64,000 nt of DNA from Bacillota bacterium (GTDB taxonomy: Bacteria > Bacillota > Clostridia > Lachnospirales > Lachnospiraceae). The translations under genes and the position numbers were made by a program. Of the stretch, positions 35,947 to 45,128 are shown one piece after another. Within the stretch, counting starts at the first letter, position 1, and every line of letters starts with the position of its first letter. Location of the stretch: positions 1-64,000 of the forward strand of contig JAEZNB010000053.1 in the NCBI GenBank assembly GCA_023441965.1, given 5' to 3'. The notes below the pieces were generated by a model. It had not been told where the DNA came from. It saw only the letters and a list, made by a program, of their open reading frames with translations, and searched no databases.

Positions 35947-36511
35947 GAACAGAAAACCGGTGGTTGTATACCGGTCTAAAACAGGATTTACAAAGAATTA
36001 TGCTCAGTGGATTGCCGAAGAATTGAAGTGCGATCTGCTGGAGGGTGAGAAGACTTCGGTAAAGGATCTGATGAAGTATGATACCATTATCTACGGAGCC
36101 GGACTCTATGCCTGCGGCATCAGCGGAATCAAGCTGATCACAAATCATTATGAGGCCTTGAAGGATAAGGAGCTGCTTGTCTTTGCCGTGGGAGCCTCTC
36201 CGGTCCGTCCCGAGACAACGGAGTTTCTAAGAGTTTCAAATTTCACAGGCGAACAGCTGGAAAGGATTCATTTCTATTATCTGAGAGGGGGCTTTGATTA
36301 TTTTAGACTTAGCCGCCTATACCGCTTCCTGATGACCCTGAAAAAGCTTCAGCTGAAGCTGAGAAAGAACCCTGACTCTGATACTAAGGGTATGCTGGCC
36401 AGCTATGAGCATCCACTGGATTTTACTAAGAAGAATAACGTAGAGCCGATCATCCGGGATGTATTGGCGGGCCAGAGCCCTTCGGAAGGAATGGAGGATG
36501 TATTCGCATGA
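35939..36511 (+). CDS. Flavodoxin-domain protein
   Basis: A 190-residue flavodoxin-like protein. The phosphate-binding loop VVYRSKTGFTKNYAQWIAEEL (about 9-29) and the YDTIIYGAGLYACG strand-loop mark FMN binding. It is somewhat longer than flavodoxin and resembles the HemG-like group (menaquinone-linked protoporphyrinogen oxidase fold), though anaerobes use such proteins widely in electron transfer. It overlaps marR upstream by 8 bases and the FMN-binding gene downstream by 4 bases (ATGA), so it is translationally coupled to both. Confidence 0.85.
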   Translation: MSKNRKPVVVYRSKTGFTKNYAQWIAEELKCDLLEGEKTSVKDLMKYDTIIYGAGLYACGISGIKLITNHYEALKDKELLVFAVGASPVRPETTEFLRVSNFTGEQLERIHFYYLRGGFDYFRLSRLYRFLMTLKKLQLKLRKNPDSDTKGMLASYEHPLDFTKKNNVEPIIRDVLAGQSPSEGMEDVFA

Positions 36512-36897
36512 GAATAAAAAAAGGTTATCTGATTGCTGCCTTTGTCATCCTTGTCCTGATTGTTGTGGGAAGCATTGGCTTTACGGCAATCGCAAAAAAG
36601 CTGGAGAGCTTCGGTCATATCGATTTCTCCACCCTTGATCTAAGCACCATAGAGGACGGTACCTATAACGGAAGTGCAGATGGTGGCATCGTGAAGGTTA
36701 GTGTAGAGGTAACCGTGAAGGACCATGTGCTTCGCTCTATAAGTCTTGTAAGCCACGATAACGGCAAGGGGAAGCCGGCGGAGGTTATCGTCCAAAGGAT
36801 CGTGGAACAGAACAGCCTGGAGGTGGATGCCATAAGCGGTGCAACCCATTCCAGTAATATTATCAAGGCTGCCGTCCTGGATGCTCTGACAAAATAG
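36508..36897 (+). CDS. Membrane-anchored FMN-binding domain protein
   Basis: A 129-residue protein with one N-terminal membrane helix (about 7-30) and an FMN-binding domain (about 48-128) exposed outside. The motif DAISGATHSS (about 110-119) is the flavinylation signal in which ApbE-type transferase attaches FMN to the Thr through a phosphoester. GTYNGSADGG is the usual domain start. With the flavodoxin-domain protein it may pass electrons across or along the membrane. The start overlaps the flavodoxin stop. No apbE gene is in the window. Confidence 0.88.
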   Translation: MRIKKGYLIAAFVILVLIVVGSIGFTAIAKKLESFGHIDFSTLDLSTIEDGTYNGSADGGIVKVSVEVTVKDHVLRSISLVSHDNGKGKPAEVIVQRIVEQNSLEVDAISGATHSSNIIKAAVLDALTK

Positions 36898-36964
36898 CCT
36901 ATACCTGGCCATATGATCTAGGATCATTCGGCGCATAATATCCATTATCATTACATAAGACATA

Positions 36965-37000
36965 AAAACACAGGGCATTTATACCGACACCCTGTGTTTT
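36965..37000. terminator. Bidirectional terminator
   Basis: AAAACACAGGG (36965-36975) pairs with CCCTGTGTTTT (36990-37000). It lies between the converging FMN-binding and holin-like genes. Confidence 0.88.
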
Positions 37001-37010
37001 ACTTTTCCGG

Positions 37011-37319
37011 TTACTTCTTAATCTTATTTAAGGAGGAGGCAGTCATTGCCTGCCCTGCTCCCTCCGTTTCCCTGGGAAACAGATTGCGGATCAGCTGGTG
37101 GGTACCGGTCGATGCCAGCCCACTGGCAAGACCGCCCAACAGTACCTCCGGTGTAAATATCCAGTTGTTCAGCCAAAGGTTTATGACAACACCGGCGACA
37201 CCCAGAATAAGTGGTATGTATTTGTTCGGAATAACCGTGATACTGTGCTTTATGATATAGCCTAAGCATAAGCATATCGCCAGAACCAATACTACTATAT
37301 AACGCGATAGGATTTCCAT
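37011..37319 (-). CDS. Small membrane protein resembling a phage holin
   Basis: A 102-residue protein with three hydrophobic segments (about 5-25, 35-52, 58-75), a short polar N-terminus and a charged C-terminal tail. The block IPNKYIPLILGVAGVVINLW followed by GGLASGLASTG is what I associate with phage holins in clostridial genomes. GGAGG precedes the ATG. No endolysin, tail or integrase gene is next to it, so it may be a domesticated holin or a prophage relic. It could also be an unrelated small membrane protein. Confidence 0.55.
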   Translation of the reverse strand: MEILSRYIVVLVLAICLCLGYIIKHSITVIPNKYIPLILGVAGVVINLWLNNWIFTPEVLLGGLASGLASTGTHQLIRNLFPRETEGAGQAMTASSLNKIKK

Positions 37320-37812
37320 AGGGTAACCTCCTTCCTGCGGGAATAGCGGATTCCTATCCTACGTTCTTTCTATCTCTCTATGTAAAATGTAATATATCTT
37401 CACCCTTCCGTGTATCTACTTCCGCAGTCGGCACCACAGATTGTCTATGCAGTATGGTAACTTGTTCTTATATAGATAGATATGTTGCCCAGGTGTTCCT
37501 GATGCCTATTTTCAACAAGCTGCCGCATTTACTTCTGAAAACACAAGTTGCCTATTCAGACTCTGTCTTCATCAAAAAGTTAGGCGAAAAATCCACCATG
37601 AAACCGGTAAAAGCATCTACACCTATGACCCGCGCGGAAAAGTTGCGGCGGCATATGAAACCCTGACTAATCAGCCCTTTCCAATCGCGCTCCTTTAACC
37701 CCTGCTTTCCTCCAGAGGTCATCCAGAGGTCACATCAGCAATTACTCTTGCAATTTTCCATCAGTAGAAATATAATAACCCTAACATAAATTATATAAAA
37801 GTAGGTGGGTAT
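37320..37812 (+). other. Gap with a decayed coding segment at the left edge of the accessory island
   Basis: This 493-base gap holds an open frame from about 37470 to 37698 without a good start. It ends in YTYDPRGKVAAAYETLT and PFPIALL-stop, which looks like the 3' end of a lost gene. A second frame (37454-37666) is open over the same bases and has no ribosome site. I do not recognise either. The change in coding style from here on marks the probable left edge of the island. Confidence 0.3.
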
Positions 37813-38742
37813 ATGGACTACATCACAATGAGCGAAGCAGCAGAAAAATGGGGCGTTTCCAGGCGGTCGCTCAATTATCATTTGATAGGCGGACATATTT
37901 TAGGTGCAGAGAAGAAGGGAAACACATGGCTGATTCCCAAAGACGCTGCCAAACCGAAGGACCAAAGGCGCAGAGAAGGTCTCGCACAGATAGAAGCGGA
38001 AGCACCCTTTCATCCGCTGACCGAAAACAAAGATGTGTTTGTGGAGATGTTCAAGCATTTTCCTTACCCAGTGCAAATATGTGATCCGGAGGGCGCAATG
38101 TTATTTGCGAACGACGCGTTTTTTAAGCACATAAAATTATCCAACCCGCCGGAAGATTTGAGAATATTTAATACGCGCTACGAGCCAAATCTCGAAAATT
38201 GGGGCATCAAGGATTTTGTCGAGCGAGCCTATCGGGGCGAGGTCGCTTACATCTACGATGTCAAGATGCCGATCCGAGAGGCCGTCTCAAAGTATGGCGG
38301 CAATACAGAATTCCCTCCAGAGAGCTTATATGTCGATATGGCCTCCTTTCCCATCTATGACAAAAATAATCAAATTGCCTATGTCGTGGGTATTTTCATC
38401 CCCTCCCGATACTATCAGGGTAGGGAAGAAGTGATAAAAGGCATGGAATACTTAGATGACCATTGGAAGGATAAGTTTGATGCCGATGCGCTTTCATTTA
38501 TCGTCCATATGAGTAAGTCGCATTATACCCGCCTGTTCAACCAGCACACCGGCATGACCCCCCACCAGTATTATCAGACTGTTAAGCTCCAAAAACTCAA
38601 GGAAATGTTATCTGACAGTAATCTATCGATCATTCAAGTTTTTGATGAATGCGGCGTGGATTACAATGGTAAGCTGGCGAAAAAGCTCAAACAGGAGTTA
38701 GGAATGACCCCGTCTGAATATCGGGCGGCAACAAAATCATAA
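37813..38742 (+). CDS. Regulator with excisionase-type HTH, PAS-like sensor and AraC-type HTH
   Basis: A 309-residue three-part protein. Residues 1-50 (MSEAAEKWGVSRRSLNYHLIGGHILGAEKKGNTWLIP) form a MerR/excisionase-like HTH. Residues about 70-200 look like a PAS fold (FKHFPYPVQICDPEGAMLFANDAFF). Residues about 205-305 form an AraC HTH pair with MTPHQYYQTVKLQKLKEML and MTPSEYRAAT. Two DNA-binding modules around a sensor is rare. AGGTGG precedes the ATG. It has its own terminator and sits just before the GLUG protein and RiPP-like genes, so it is the likely local regulator. Confidence 0.8.
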   Translation: MDYITMSEAAEKWGVSRRSLNYHLIGGHILGAEKKGNTWLIPKDAAKPKDQRRREGLAQIEAEAPFHPLTENKDVFVEMFKHFPYPVQICDPEGAMLFANDAFFKHIKLSNPPEDLRIFNTRYEPNLENWGIKDFVERAYRGEVAYIYDVKMPIREAVSKYGGNTEFPPESLYVDMASFPIYDKNNQIAYVVGIFIPSRYYQGREEVIKGMEYLDDHWKDKFDADALSFIVHMSKSHYTRLFNQHTGMTPHQYYQTVKLQKLKEMLSDSNLSIIQVFDECGVDYNGKLAKKLKQELGMTPSEYRAATKS

Positions 38743-38758
38743 TGGTAAATACAAGGAA

Positions 38759-38794
38759 AATCCCTTCGAGCAAAATGCTTCGGAGGGATTTTTT
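38759..38794 (+). terminator. Terminator after the island regulator
   Basis: AATCCCTTCGAGCA and TGCTTCGGAGGGATT form an imperfect stem with a short A-rich loop; TTTTTT follows. It separates the regulator from the operon that starts at 38945. Confidence 0.85.
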
Positions 38795-38944
38795 GTATGC
38801 AGAATAGCAAAAAAGTCAGTAGATACGATCACGAACGCTCTAACCTATTCTTCTCAAAAACAGTAAAATTATATCAGCCGATTTGTAGGCTCATTTCTTA
38901 ATTACAGCTATCCCAATCGTGATGACCTTGAGGAGGAAGATTAT

Positions 38945-41900
38945 ATGATCATGAACACAAATACGCGCAAACCGTTCGAGCGGCTTTTGGCAATAGCATT
39001 ATCCTTTGCCATGCTGTTCAGCCTTTTGCCGATGACTGCTTTTGCAGAAAGTGGCACATCCGCTATGGGTGTGAGCGGCGAAATCATCGCCTTTGAGCCG
39101 CTGACTGAGGCGGTGGCAAAGCAAGCTGTACGTTTGGGTACATCTTTAAATAAGCTAAATCTGCCGGAGTCTTTGATGGCTACGGTTCGTGTTGCCACGG
39201 CTACGGACGCGGCTGTGCCGGAGCCAACAGAACCGGCTGCTGAACCTGACACAAGCGAACCACCGAAAATCGAGGCACCTCAGATCACGGAAAAGACAAT
39301 CACGGTTCCTGTGGCTTGGGTGTCCGAGCCGGAGTTTGACGGCAAAAAGGTCGGAGCTTACATCTTCACCGCAAACGTTGAAGGCTTCACAGTCAGTGCC
39401 GCACTGCCGACCATCAGCGTAACGGTAGGCAAGAGTATTGGCACAGTGACAGCATTTGTGGAATTATCAGATGAAATTCGCTGGCAGAATACAGTTCAGC
39501 CATTGTTCCCCGAAACGGTGAGTGGCGCAGTGTACGGCAAGCCCACAGAAATTCCTGTGACTTGGCAGGCCGACCATACTTATAACGCAGCAAGCCCCGC
39601 ACGGGGTTTATATGTGTTTGATGCTGTTTTGGGTGAGGGCTTCACCCTTGCGGAGGACGTGGAAGTCCCTCGTATCACGGTGTACATGCCCGAAGCCGGC
39701 TTCAGCTTATTCCGCATGGGCGGCAGCGGTACGTCTGAAGGTCCGCTGGAAATCACCACGGCTGCGCAGCTTGCGGAAATCGCCGTGCTGGTCAACGCAG
39801 GACGATTGGAAACCTTTTTGCTCAATGACACTAACGCTACGGTATCCCTGAAGCTGATGAACGACCTCGACCTTTCCGCATATGGTCAAAGCTACAACGG
39901 CGGCAAGGGCTGGGTGCCGATTGGTTTTTACAATGGAATGTCCGCTATCCCCTTTAAAGGCAGCTTTGACGGCGGCGGACATACGATTTCGGGTCTGTAC
40001 ATCAACGACAGCACCCGTGATTTCGCCGGATTATTCGGCATAACCAAATCGGCTACGCTAGAAAATCTAAACCTGGCGGCGGTCAGTATCTGCGCAAGAA
40101 ATTGCGTTGGCAGCATTGTCGGAATGGCCTACGGCACAGGAAGTATCACAAATTGCCGAGTCAGCGGCTCGGTGGATGGCAACAGTAATCTTGGCGGACT
40201 CATTGGCACAACCTCTACGATGGAAGCTACCGATTATTCCATGAGCCATTGCTCATTTGAGGGAACAGTCAGCGGATTGGGAAGCGGCTCTTACATAGGC
40301 GGTCTTATTGGTGACGTGAAAAATTGTGCAGTATCGGATTCATATGCCGCAGCCGCAGTCAGCGGTAACTTATATGTCGGCGGACTGGTCGGCTACTTTA
40401 ATTGTTTACCGGCAATAGGGGTACTGCAATACTGCTATGCTATAGGCAGTGTCGAAGGCGCAAAATATGTCGGGGGATTGGCCGGCGTTGCTCAATATGG
40501 AGATGTCCAAAACTGCGCCGCGCTGAATTCCGCCGTAGAAGCAAGCGTCTCCGATGGCGGGCGCGTGGCGGGACGGCTTGGCAACGCCACCCTCTCCGGC
40601 AATGCCGCTTTTTCAGGCATGACGGTGAAAGTGAACGGCAGTACGAAACCTGCTCAAGATGATGCGTCAGATGTTGACGGCGCAGACATGGCCGCCGCAG
40701 ATATCATAGCGGATGGCAGCATCGCTACTCGCTTTACGGATACGGACGGATGGACTATTGAAAATGGTAAGCTGCCCGGCTTCGGTTCGGCGGTGGATAT
40801 GCCGGAGTATATCACGGACGGAAGTGACCCCAACTTCCCCGGTGCGGGTACTGTTGAGAAGCCCTACCTTATTGGCACAGCGGAGAAGCTCGCCAAGCTG
40901 GCGGAGCTGGTGAATGCGGGCACTTCCCCTTATGCAGAGGCGGGCGTATATTACAAGCTTGCGAACGATATCGACCTTTCTTCCTACGGCAGCGGTTGGA
41001 ACAGCGGCAAGGGCTGGGTACCCATCGGGTATGACAGCGATTATCCATTCAAGGGTAACTTTGACGGCGCGTGTAACATCATTTCCGGACTGTATATTGA
41101 GACAAATGATCCATATCGGCCCAATGTCGGGCTGTTCGGCGTAATTGGCGATAGCAGTGCCGTGGTGGAAAATCTCGGTATTATTGGAGCAAGCGTCAGC
41201 GCACTTAACTATATTGGCGGCGTGGCGGGGCTTGTTAAAGGCGGTACAGTGCAAAATTGCTACACAACCGGTAGCGTCAGCGGTGAGCTCAGAGTCGGCG
41301 GCGTGGTGGGGTATGTCGATGGCGGCATGGTGCAAAACTGCTACACAACCGGTAGCGTCAGCGGTGGGCAATATATAGGCGGCGTGGCGGGGTATGTCGA
41401 AGACGGTACAGTGCAATACTGCTACACAACCGGTAGCGTCAGCGGTTGGATCTTGGTCGGCGGCGTGGTGGGGTATGTCGCAGACAGTGCGGTGAGTTCC
41501 GCAGGCGCTACAGTGCAACTCTGCTTCGCACTGAACCCAATGGTCAGTGCGGCGAATCTTGTTGGGCGTGTAGCTGGGTCCAATGCTGATGGAACTCTCA
41601 CCAACAACTACGCATTCTCCGGGATGACAGGTGGGGGTAATAGCAAGACCCTAACCGGATTAGACGGCATGGATATATCCGCCGAGGGCTTACAGGCATT
41701 AGGCGGCTTTACCACTGCGCCGTGGACATATCAACACGGCTCCCTGCCCGGCCTGTTCGGTAAGACCGTGGAAATGCCGGCGCATATTACCGCCAAACTG
41801 ACGCATTTCTTCATGGGCGGTACGGGCGAGCAATCCGCCCCCTACCAAATCGCCACCCCCGCTCAGCTTGCAAAACTGGCGGAGCTGGTGAATGCGGGGA

Positions 41901-44899
41901 ATGTTGATTACAACAGCAAATATTATAAGCTCATCTCTGATATTGACCTCTCCGGCTACGGCGTCTCCAACACCGCTTTCAATGGCGGCAAGGGCTGGAT
42001 TCCGATTGGGAATGACACCGGCGCCACGTTCAAAGGCAGCTTTGACGGGAACTATAACACGATCAGCGGACTGTACATCAATAACAGTCTTTACTATACC
42101 GGCTTGTTTGGCTTGGCGGACGGCCCCATTTTTAATCTGGGACTGACATCGGTAAACATTACCTCCACCGGCACGGGCGGCACAGGTGGAATTGCAGGAA
42201 TTACCCAGGCAAGCGGCGCCGTGTCGGGCTGCTTTGTGGCAGGAGAAGTAAGCGGTGTCGCTAATGTCGGCGGGGTGGTTGGCAATGCTGGATGCAGTAT
42301 TACAAACTGTTATGCCGTAGGCAGTGTAAAAGGAACAGTCACTTACATCGGCGGTATCGCAGGTGACTGTGCGGCACTTAGCAACTGCTACGCCGCCAAT
42401 GCAGTCATCGGCAGCAGTCTGGTGGGCGGCATCGCCGGTAGGACGGTAGGAGACATAAAGAACTGCGCCGCGCTGAACCCAAGCGTAGCGCCAGACAATG
42501 CATATGTCCGCCGGGTTGCAGGCAGCAATACCGGGGCGGGAAGAACCCTGAACAATTATGCCTTTTCCGGTATGAAGGGCGGTGGCAATGATAAGGCGTT
42601 GAACAATCTTGACGGTGCGGATTTTAGCATTGCCCAAGCCAACACCGCCGCGTTCTGGACAACAGCTGCTAATTGGGATGGCGGAGCCTGGAGCGGCACT
42701 GTCTGGACTTTCGCAGACGGCAAGCTGCCCGTCCTGACGGGCTTTGCTTCCGGCGTCCAATCCGGTGATGGCGGTCTTTACCTCACCGAGCGGGATATAG
42801 CGAACGCAACAGTTGATGCGGGCGGGCTTTACCTTTATACCGGCAGCGCAATTGAGCCAAACTTAAGTGTCACCTTTGACGGTGCGACGCTTACGAAGGG
42901 TACAGATTATACCGTTGCTGTCATCAGTTCGGACAACGCAGAAGGCACCACCAGCGCAGGCACCAGCGCAGGAGAAGTTACCATAAAGCTCACAGGTATC
43001 GGCAACTTCAAGGGTGAAAAAACCGGCGTGACCTACACGATTAAGAGCAGTGAAATTGATAAAGATAAGTCCACGGTCACAGCCGATCCCATTTCTGTGT
43101 ATATCGACGGCATTGACAAATCGACTGTTACCATAACGCTGAAAAAAGCAAATGAGGAATCTTTGGGAAGCGGTATGTTAGTAACGTTAAGCCAAGGGCC
43201 CGGAAGATCAGTCATAACACCGGTGAACGGCGGCGTTACAGACAGCACCGGAAAAGCAATATTTACTGTGACTAATACGACAGCCGAAGCTGTAACCTAC
43301 ACCGCAACAGCGGATGGTATAACGCTGTCCCAAACCGCAACAGTACAGTTTACCCAGGAAGAATGCAATTTTAGCGGCGATGGTTCGCAGACTGCCCCCT
43401 ACCAAATAGGCGCCGCCGTTCAGCTTGCCAAGCTGGCGGAGCAGGTGAATGCGGGGAATGCCAACTTCAACGGCAAATATTATATTCTGATGGACGACAT
43501 TGACCTCTCAGGCTACGGCGAATCATACACCAATCTCAATGGCGATAAGGGCTGGGCGCCGATTGGGAATTATGACCGACAGTTTACGGGCGTGTTCGAT
43601 GGAAACGGGCATACAGTGTCCGGGCTTTATGCAAATGTTACAACTATGTATTCAGATAACAGAAAGCATGCGGGGCTGTTTGGGTATTTAGGTACAGGCG
43701 GCACAGTCAAAAATCTTGGAGTGAGCGGCAATGTTAATGCAACCGGGAGTAGCGGTACAGTAAATCTGGCAGGCGGAATCGCAGGATACAGCGAAGGCGG
43801 TATAATCAGCAACTGTTACAGTACCTGTAATGTCACGACCACCGGGAGCGGTTATAATATATCCGGCGGGATTGTCGGGTACAATTACAACAGCGGGACA
43901 GTCATAAATTGTTACGCTGCGGGCAATATTTCTGCCACTACAAACAATGCGTGGGCAGGCGGACTGGCCGGGGTTATCAACAGCGCTGCCGTTACATATT
44001 CCTATTGGAATACTGACGCAATAGTACAGGGTGTTACCCAAGGCACATTGGGGACGGGTTGCGAAGGTAAGACATCAGAGTCAATGAAAACTCAAGCATT
44101 TACGGATGCCTTAAATGACTGCCCAGGGTTCCCTTCTGATTGGATAAAATGGGCTTATTCATCATCCGTCAACGGTGGTCTTCCGTATATCGTAAGGAAG
44201 GAATCGGAACCCGATACAGTGATTAGCATCGCAGCAATCGGTGGAGTGACTGCCCCGGCAAGAGGTGGGACCCCTGTTGCATCAATTACAGAAACAGCGC
44301 AATATACGGGAACTGTAACCTGGTTACCAAATAATAATCCCTTTGCGGCAAGCACAACCTACACCGCAACGATTACCTTGACACCGAAAACAGGATTTAA
44401 ACTGACCGGCGTGGCAGCTAATTTCTTCACGGTAGCAGGCGCAACCTCGGTAAGCAATGATATCAACTTAGGTGTGATTACAGCAGTATTCCCGAAGACG
44501 GAGGCAGAAAGCCCTGCGCCGGGAGAATGTCTGCTCACCTACCGGGGTGCGCAAAAGAGATATAACGCAGACACCGATACCTATGACATTCGTTTCATTG
44601 CTACCATTGATACGCTGAATGCAAAAGAAGTTGGATTTGTTTTCTCAAAATCTGTATCAACACCAACTAAGGAAAATGCAACTGTAAAAGCAACAACTAC
44701 GGTATATAGGTCTATAACAGCAGAAGGGGTAACGGTAACCGCTGTAAACCTGGGCGGAGTATATATTGTTGCTTACACCATTACCGATATTCCGATTAGT
44801 GATATTGATGTTCCGCTCTATGTGAGAGCTTTTTCCACTGTGGGGACGGAAACAAAATATACAACGGCAGTAGAAGTAACTGTAAACAATTTACCATAA
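38945..44899 (+). CDS. Giant secreted GLUG-repeat surface protein
   Basis: A 1984-residue exported protein. The signal peptide (about 8-34) ends AFA-ES. Beta-rich units follow (about 90-250), then four copies of a roughly 300-residue module: each starts GTxxxPYxIxTAxQLAKLAELVNAG, continues with DIDLSxYG and GWVPIG, and then has runs of GLUG motifs of the type VGGVVGY / VQNCYTTGSVSG. Around 41260-41500 the DNA holds an 81-base tandem repeat (27 residues). An Ig-like domain (about 1380-1480) separates the third and fourth modules, and the C-terminal 130 residues form a domain of unknown role. There is no LPXTG or SLH anchor. GLUG proteins are often adhesins. Only 17 bases separate it from the precursor peptide gene, so they share an operon. 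GAGGAGG precedes the ATG; 38951 is an equally good start. Confidence 0.9.
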   Translation: MIMNTNTRKPFERLLAIALSFAMLFSLLPMTAFAESGTSAMGVSGEIIAFEPLTEAVAKQAVRLGTSLNKLNLPESLMATVRVATATDAAVPEPTEPAAEPDTSEPPKIEAPQITEKTITVPVAWVSEPEFDGKKVGAYIFTANVEGFTVSAALPTISVTVGKSIGTVTAFVELSDEIRWQNTVQPLFPETVSGAVYGKPTEIPVTWQADHTYNAASPARGLYVFDAVLGEGFTLAEDVEVPRITVYMPEAGFSLFRMGGSGTSEGPLEITTAAQLAEIAVLVNAGRLETFLLNDTNATVSLKLMNDLDLSAYGQSYNGGKGWVPIGFYNGMSAIPFKGSFDGGGHTISGLYINDSTRDFAGLFGITKSATLENLNLAAVSICARNCVGSIVGMAYGTGSITNCRVSGSVDGNSNLGGLIGTTSTMEATDYSMSHCSFEGTVSGLGSGSYIGGLIGDVKNCAVSDSYAAAAVSGNLYVGGLVGYFNCLPAIGVLQYCYAIGSVEGAKYVGGLAGVAQYGDVQNCAALNSAVEASVSDGGRVAGRLGNATLSGNAAFSGMTVKVNGSTKPAQDDASDVDGADMAAADIIADGSIATRFTDTDGWTIENGKLPGFGSAVDMPEYITDGSDPNFPGAGTVEKPYLIGTAEKLAKLAELVNAGTSPYAEAGVYYKLANDIDLSSYGSGWNSGKGWVPIGYDSDYPFKGNFDGACNIISGLYIETNDPYRPNVGLFGVIGDSSAVVENLGIIGASVSALNYIGGVAGLVKGGTVQNCYTTGSVSGELRVGGVVGYVDGGMVQNCYTTGSVSGGQYIGGVAGYVEDGTVQYCYTTGSVSGWILVGGVVGYVADSAVSSAGATVQLCFALNPMVSAANLVGRVAGSNADGTLTNNYAFSGMTGGGNSKTLTGLDGMDISAEGLQALGGFTTAPWTYQHGSLPGLFGKTVEMPAHITAKLTHFFMGGTGEQSAPYQIATPAQLAKLAELVNAGNVDYNSKYYKLISDIDLSGYGVSNTAFNGGKGWIPIGNDTGATFKGSFDGNYNTISGLYINNSLYYTGLFGLADGPIFNLGLTSVNITSTGTGGTGGIAGITQASGAVSGCFVAGEVSGVANVGGVVGNAGCSITNCYAVGSVKGTVTYIGGIAGDCAALSNCYAANAVIGSSLVGGIAGRTVGDIKNCAALNPSVAPDNAYVRRVAGSNTGAGRTLNNYAFSGMKGGGNDKALNNLDGADFSIAQANTAAFWTTAANWDGGAWSGTVWTFADGKLPVLTGFASGVQSGDGGLYLTERDIANATVDAGGLYLYTGSAIEPNLSVTFDGATLTKGTDYTVAVISSDNAEGTTSAGTSAGEVTIKLTGIGNFKGEKTGVTYTIKSSEIDKDKSTVTADPISVYIDGIDKSTVTITLKKANEESLGSGMLVTLSQGPGRSVITPVNGGVTDSTGKAIFTVTNTTAEAVTYTATADGITLSQTATVQFTQEECNFSGDGSQTAPYQIGAAVQLAKLAEQVNAGNANFNGKYYILMDDIDLSGYGESYTNLNGDKGWAPIGNYDRQFTGVFDGNGHTVSGLYANVTTMYSDNRKHAGLFGYLGTGGTVKNLGVSGNVNATGSSGTVNLAGGIAGYSEGGIISNCYSTCNVTTTGSGYNISGGIVGYNYNSGTVINCYAAGNISATTNNAWAGGLAGVINSAAVTYSYWNTDAIVQGVTQGTLGTGCEGKTSESMKTQAFTDALNDCPGFPSDWIKWAYSSSVNGGLPYIVRKESEPDTVISIAAIGGVTAPARGGTPVASITETAQYTGTVTWLPNNNPFAASTTYTATITLTPKTGFKLTGVAANFFTVAGATSVSNDINLGVITAVFPKTEAESPAPGECLLTYRGAQKRYNADTDTYDIRFIATIDTLNAKEVGFVFSKSVSTPTKENATVKATTTVYRSITAEGVTVTAVNLGGVYIVAYTITDIPISDIDVPLYVRAFSTVGTETKYTTAVEVTVNNLP

Positions 44900-44916
44900 T
44901 GAAGGGAGATAATAAA

Positions 44917-45045
44917 ATGAAAAAGCCATATGAAAAACCGGTGATGGAAATCACCGTATTCGAACCGGAGGATATCATGTCAAGCGGTTTGATCGATGGC
45001 GGCGACGGCACCGGTGATGAAGGCGGCTGGGGCGGAATCGGATAA
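44917..45045 (+). CDS. Putative RiPP precursor peptide (42 residues)
   Basis: A short gene with a good ribosome site (GAAGGGAG). The leader-like half has KKPYEKPVMEITVFEP, containing the Tyr-x-x-Pro-x-hydrophobic pattern that RRE/PqqD-type proteins bind in lasso-peptide leaders. The core-like C-terminal half, GLIDGGDGTGDEGGWGGIG, is Gly/Asp-rich with one Trp and no Cys. Two Ser residues precede it (MSSG), possible targets for the kinase encoded next. Genes for a kinase, PqqD-like protein, peptidase, exporter and nucleotidyltransferase follow in the same direction. Gly followed seven positions later by Asp also fits a lasso core, but no cyclase is present. Precursor status is inferred from size and context. 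Confidence 0.72.
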   Translation: MKKPYEKPVMEITVFEPEDIMSSGLIDGGDGTGDEGGWGGIG

Positions 45046-45128
45046 AAAGTGTTCGTAAAGCATAGACAAGCGGTAAAATCCGCCTGTCTATGCTCCATTA
45101 TCAAAGATTTGAAAGGAAGAGTATCGAA

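Noticed and set aside
37454..37666. 70-codon plus-strand frame
   Set aside because: No ribosome site and no recognisable family; a different frame over the same bases looks more like coding residue.
40667..42760. Two long minus-strand frames (283 and 353 codons) opposite the GLUG gene
   Set aside because: They mirror the repetitive GLUG coding sequence; repetitive His/Ala/Asp-rich translation is expected from the complement of the repeats.
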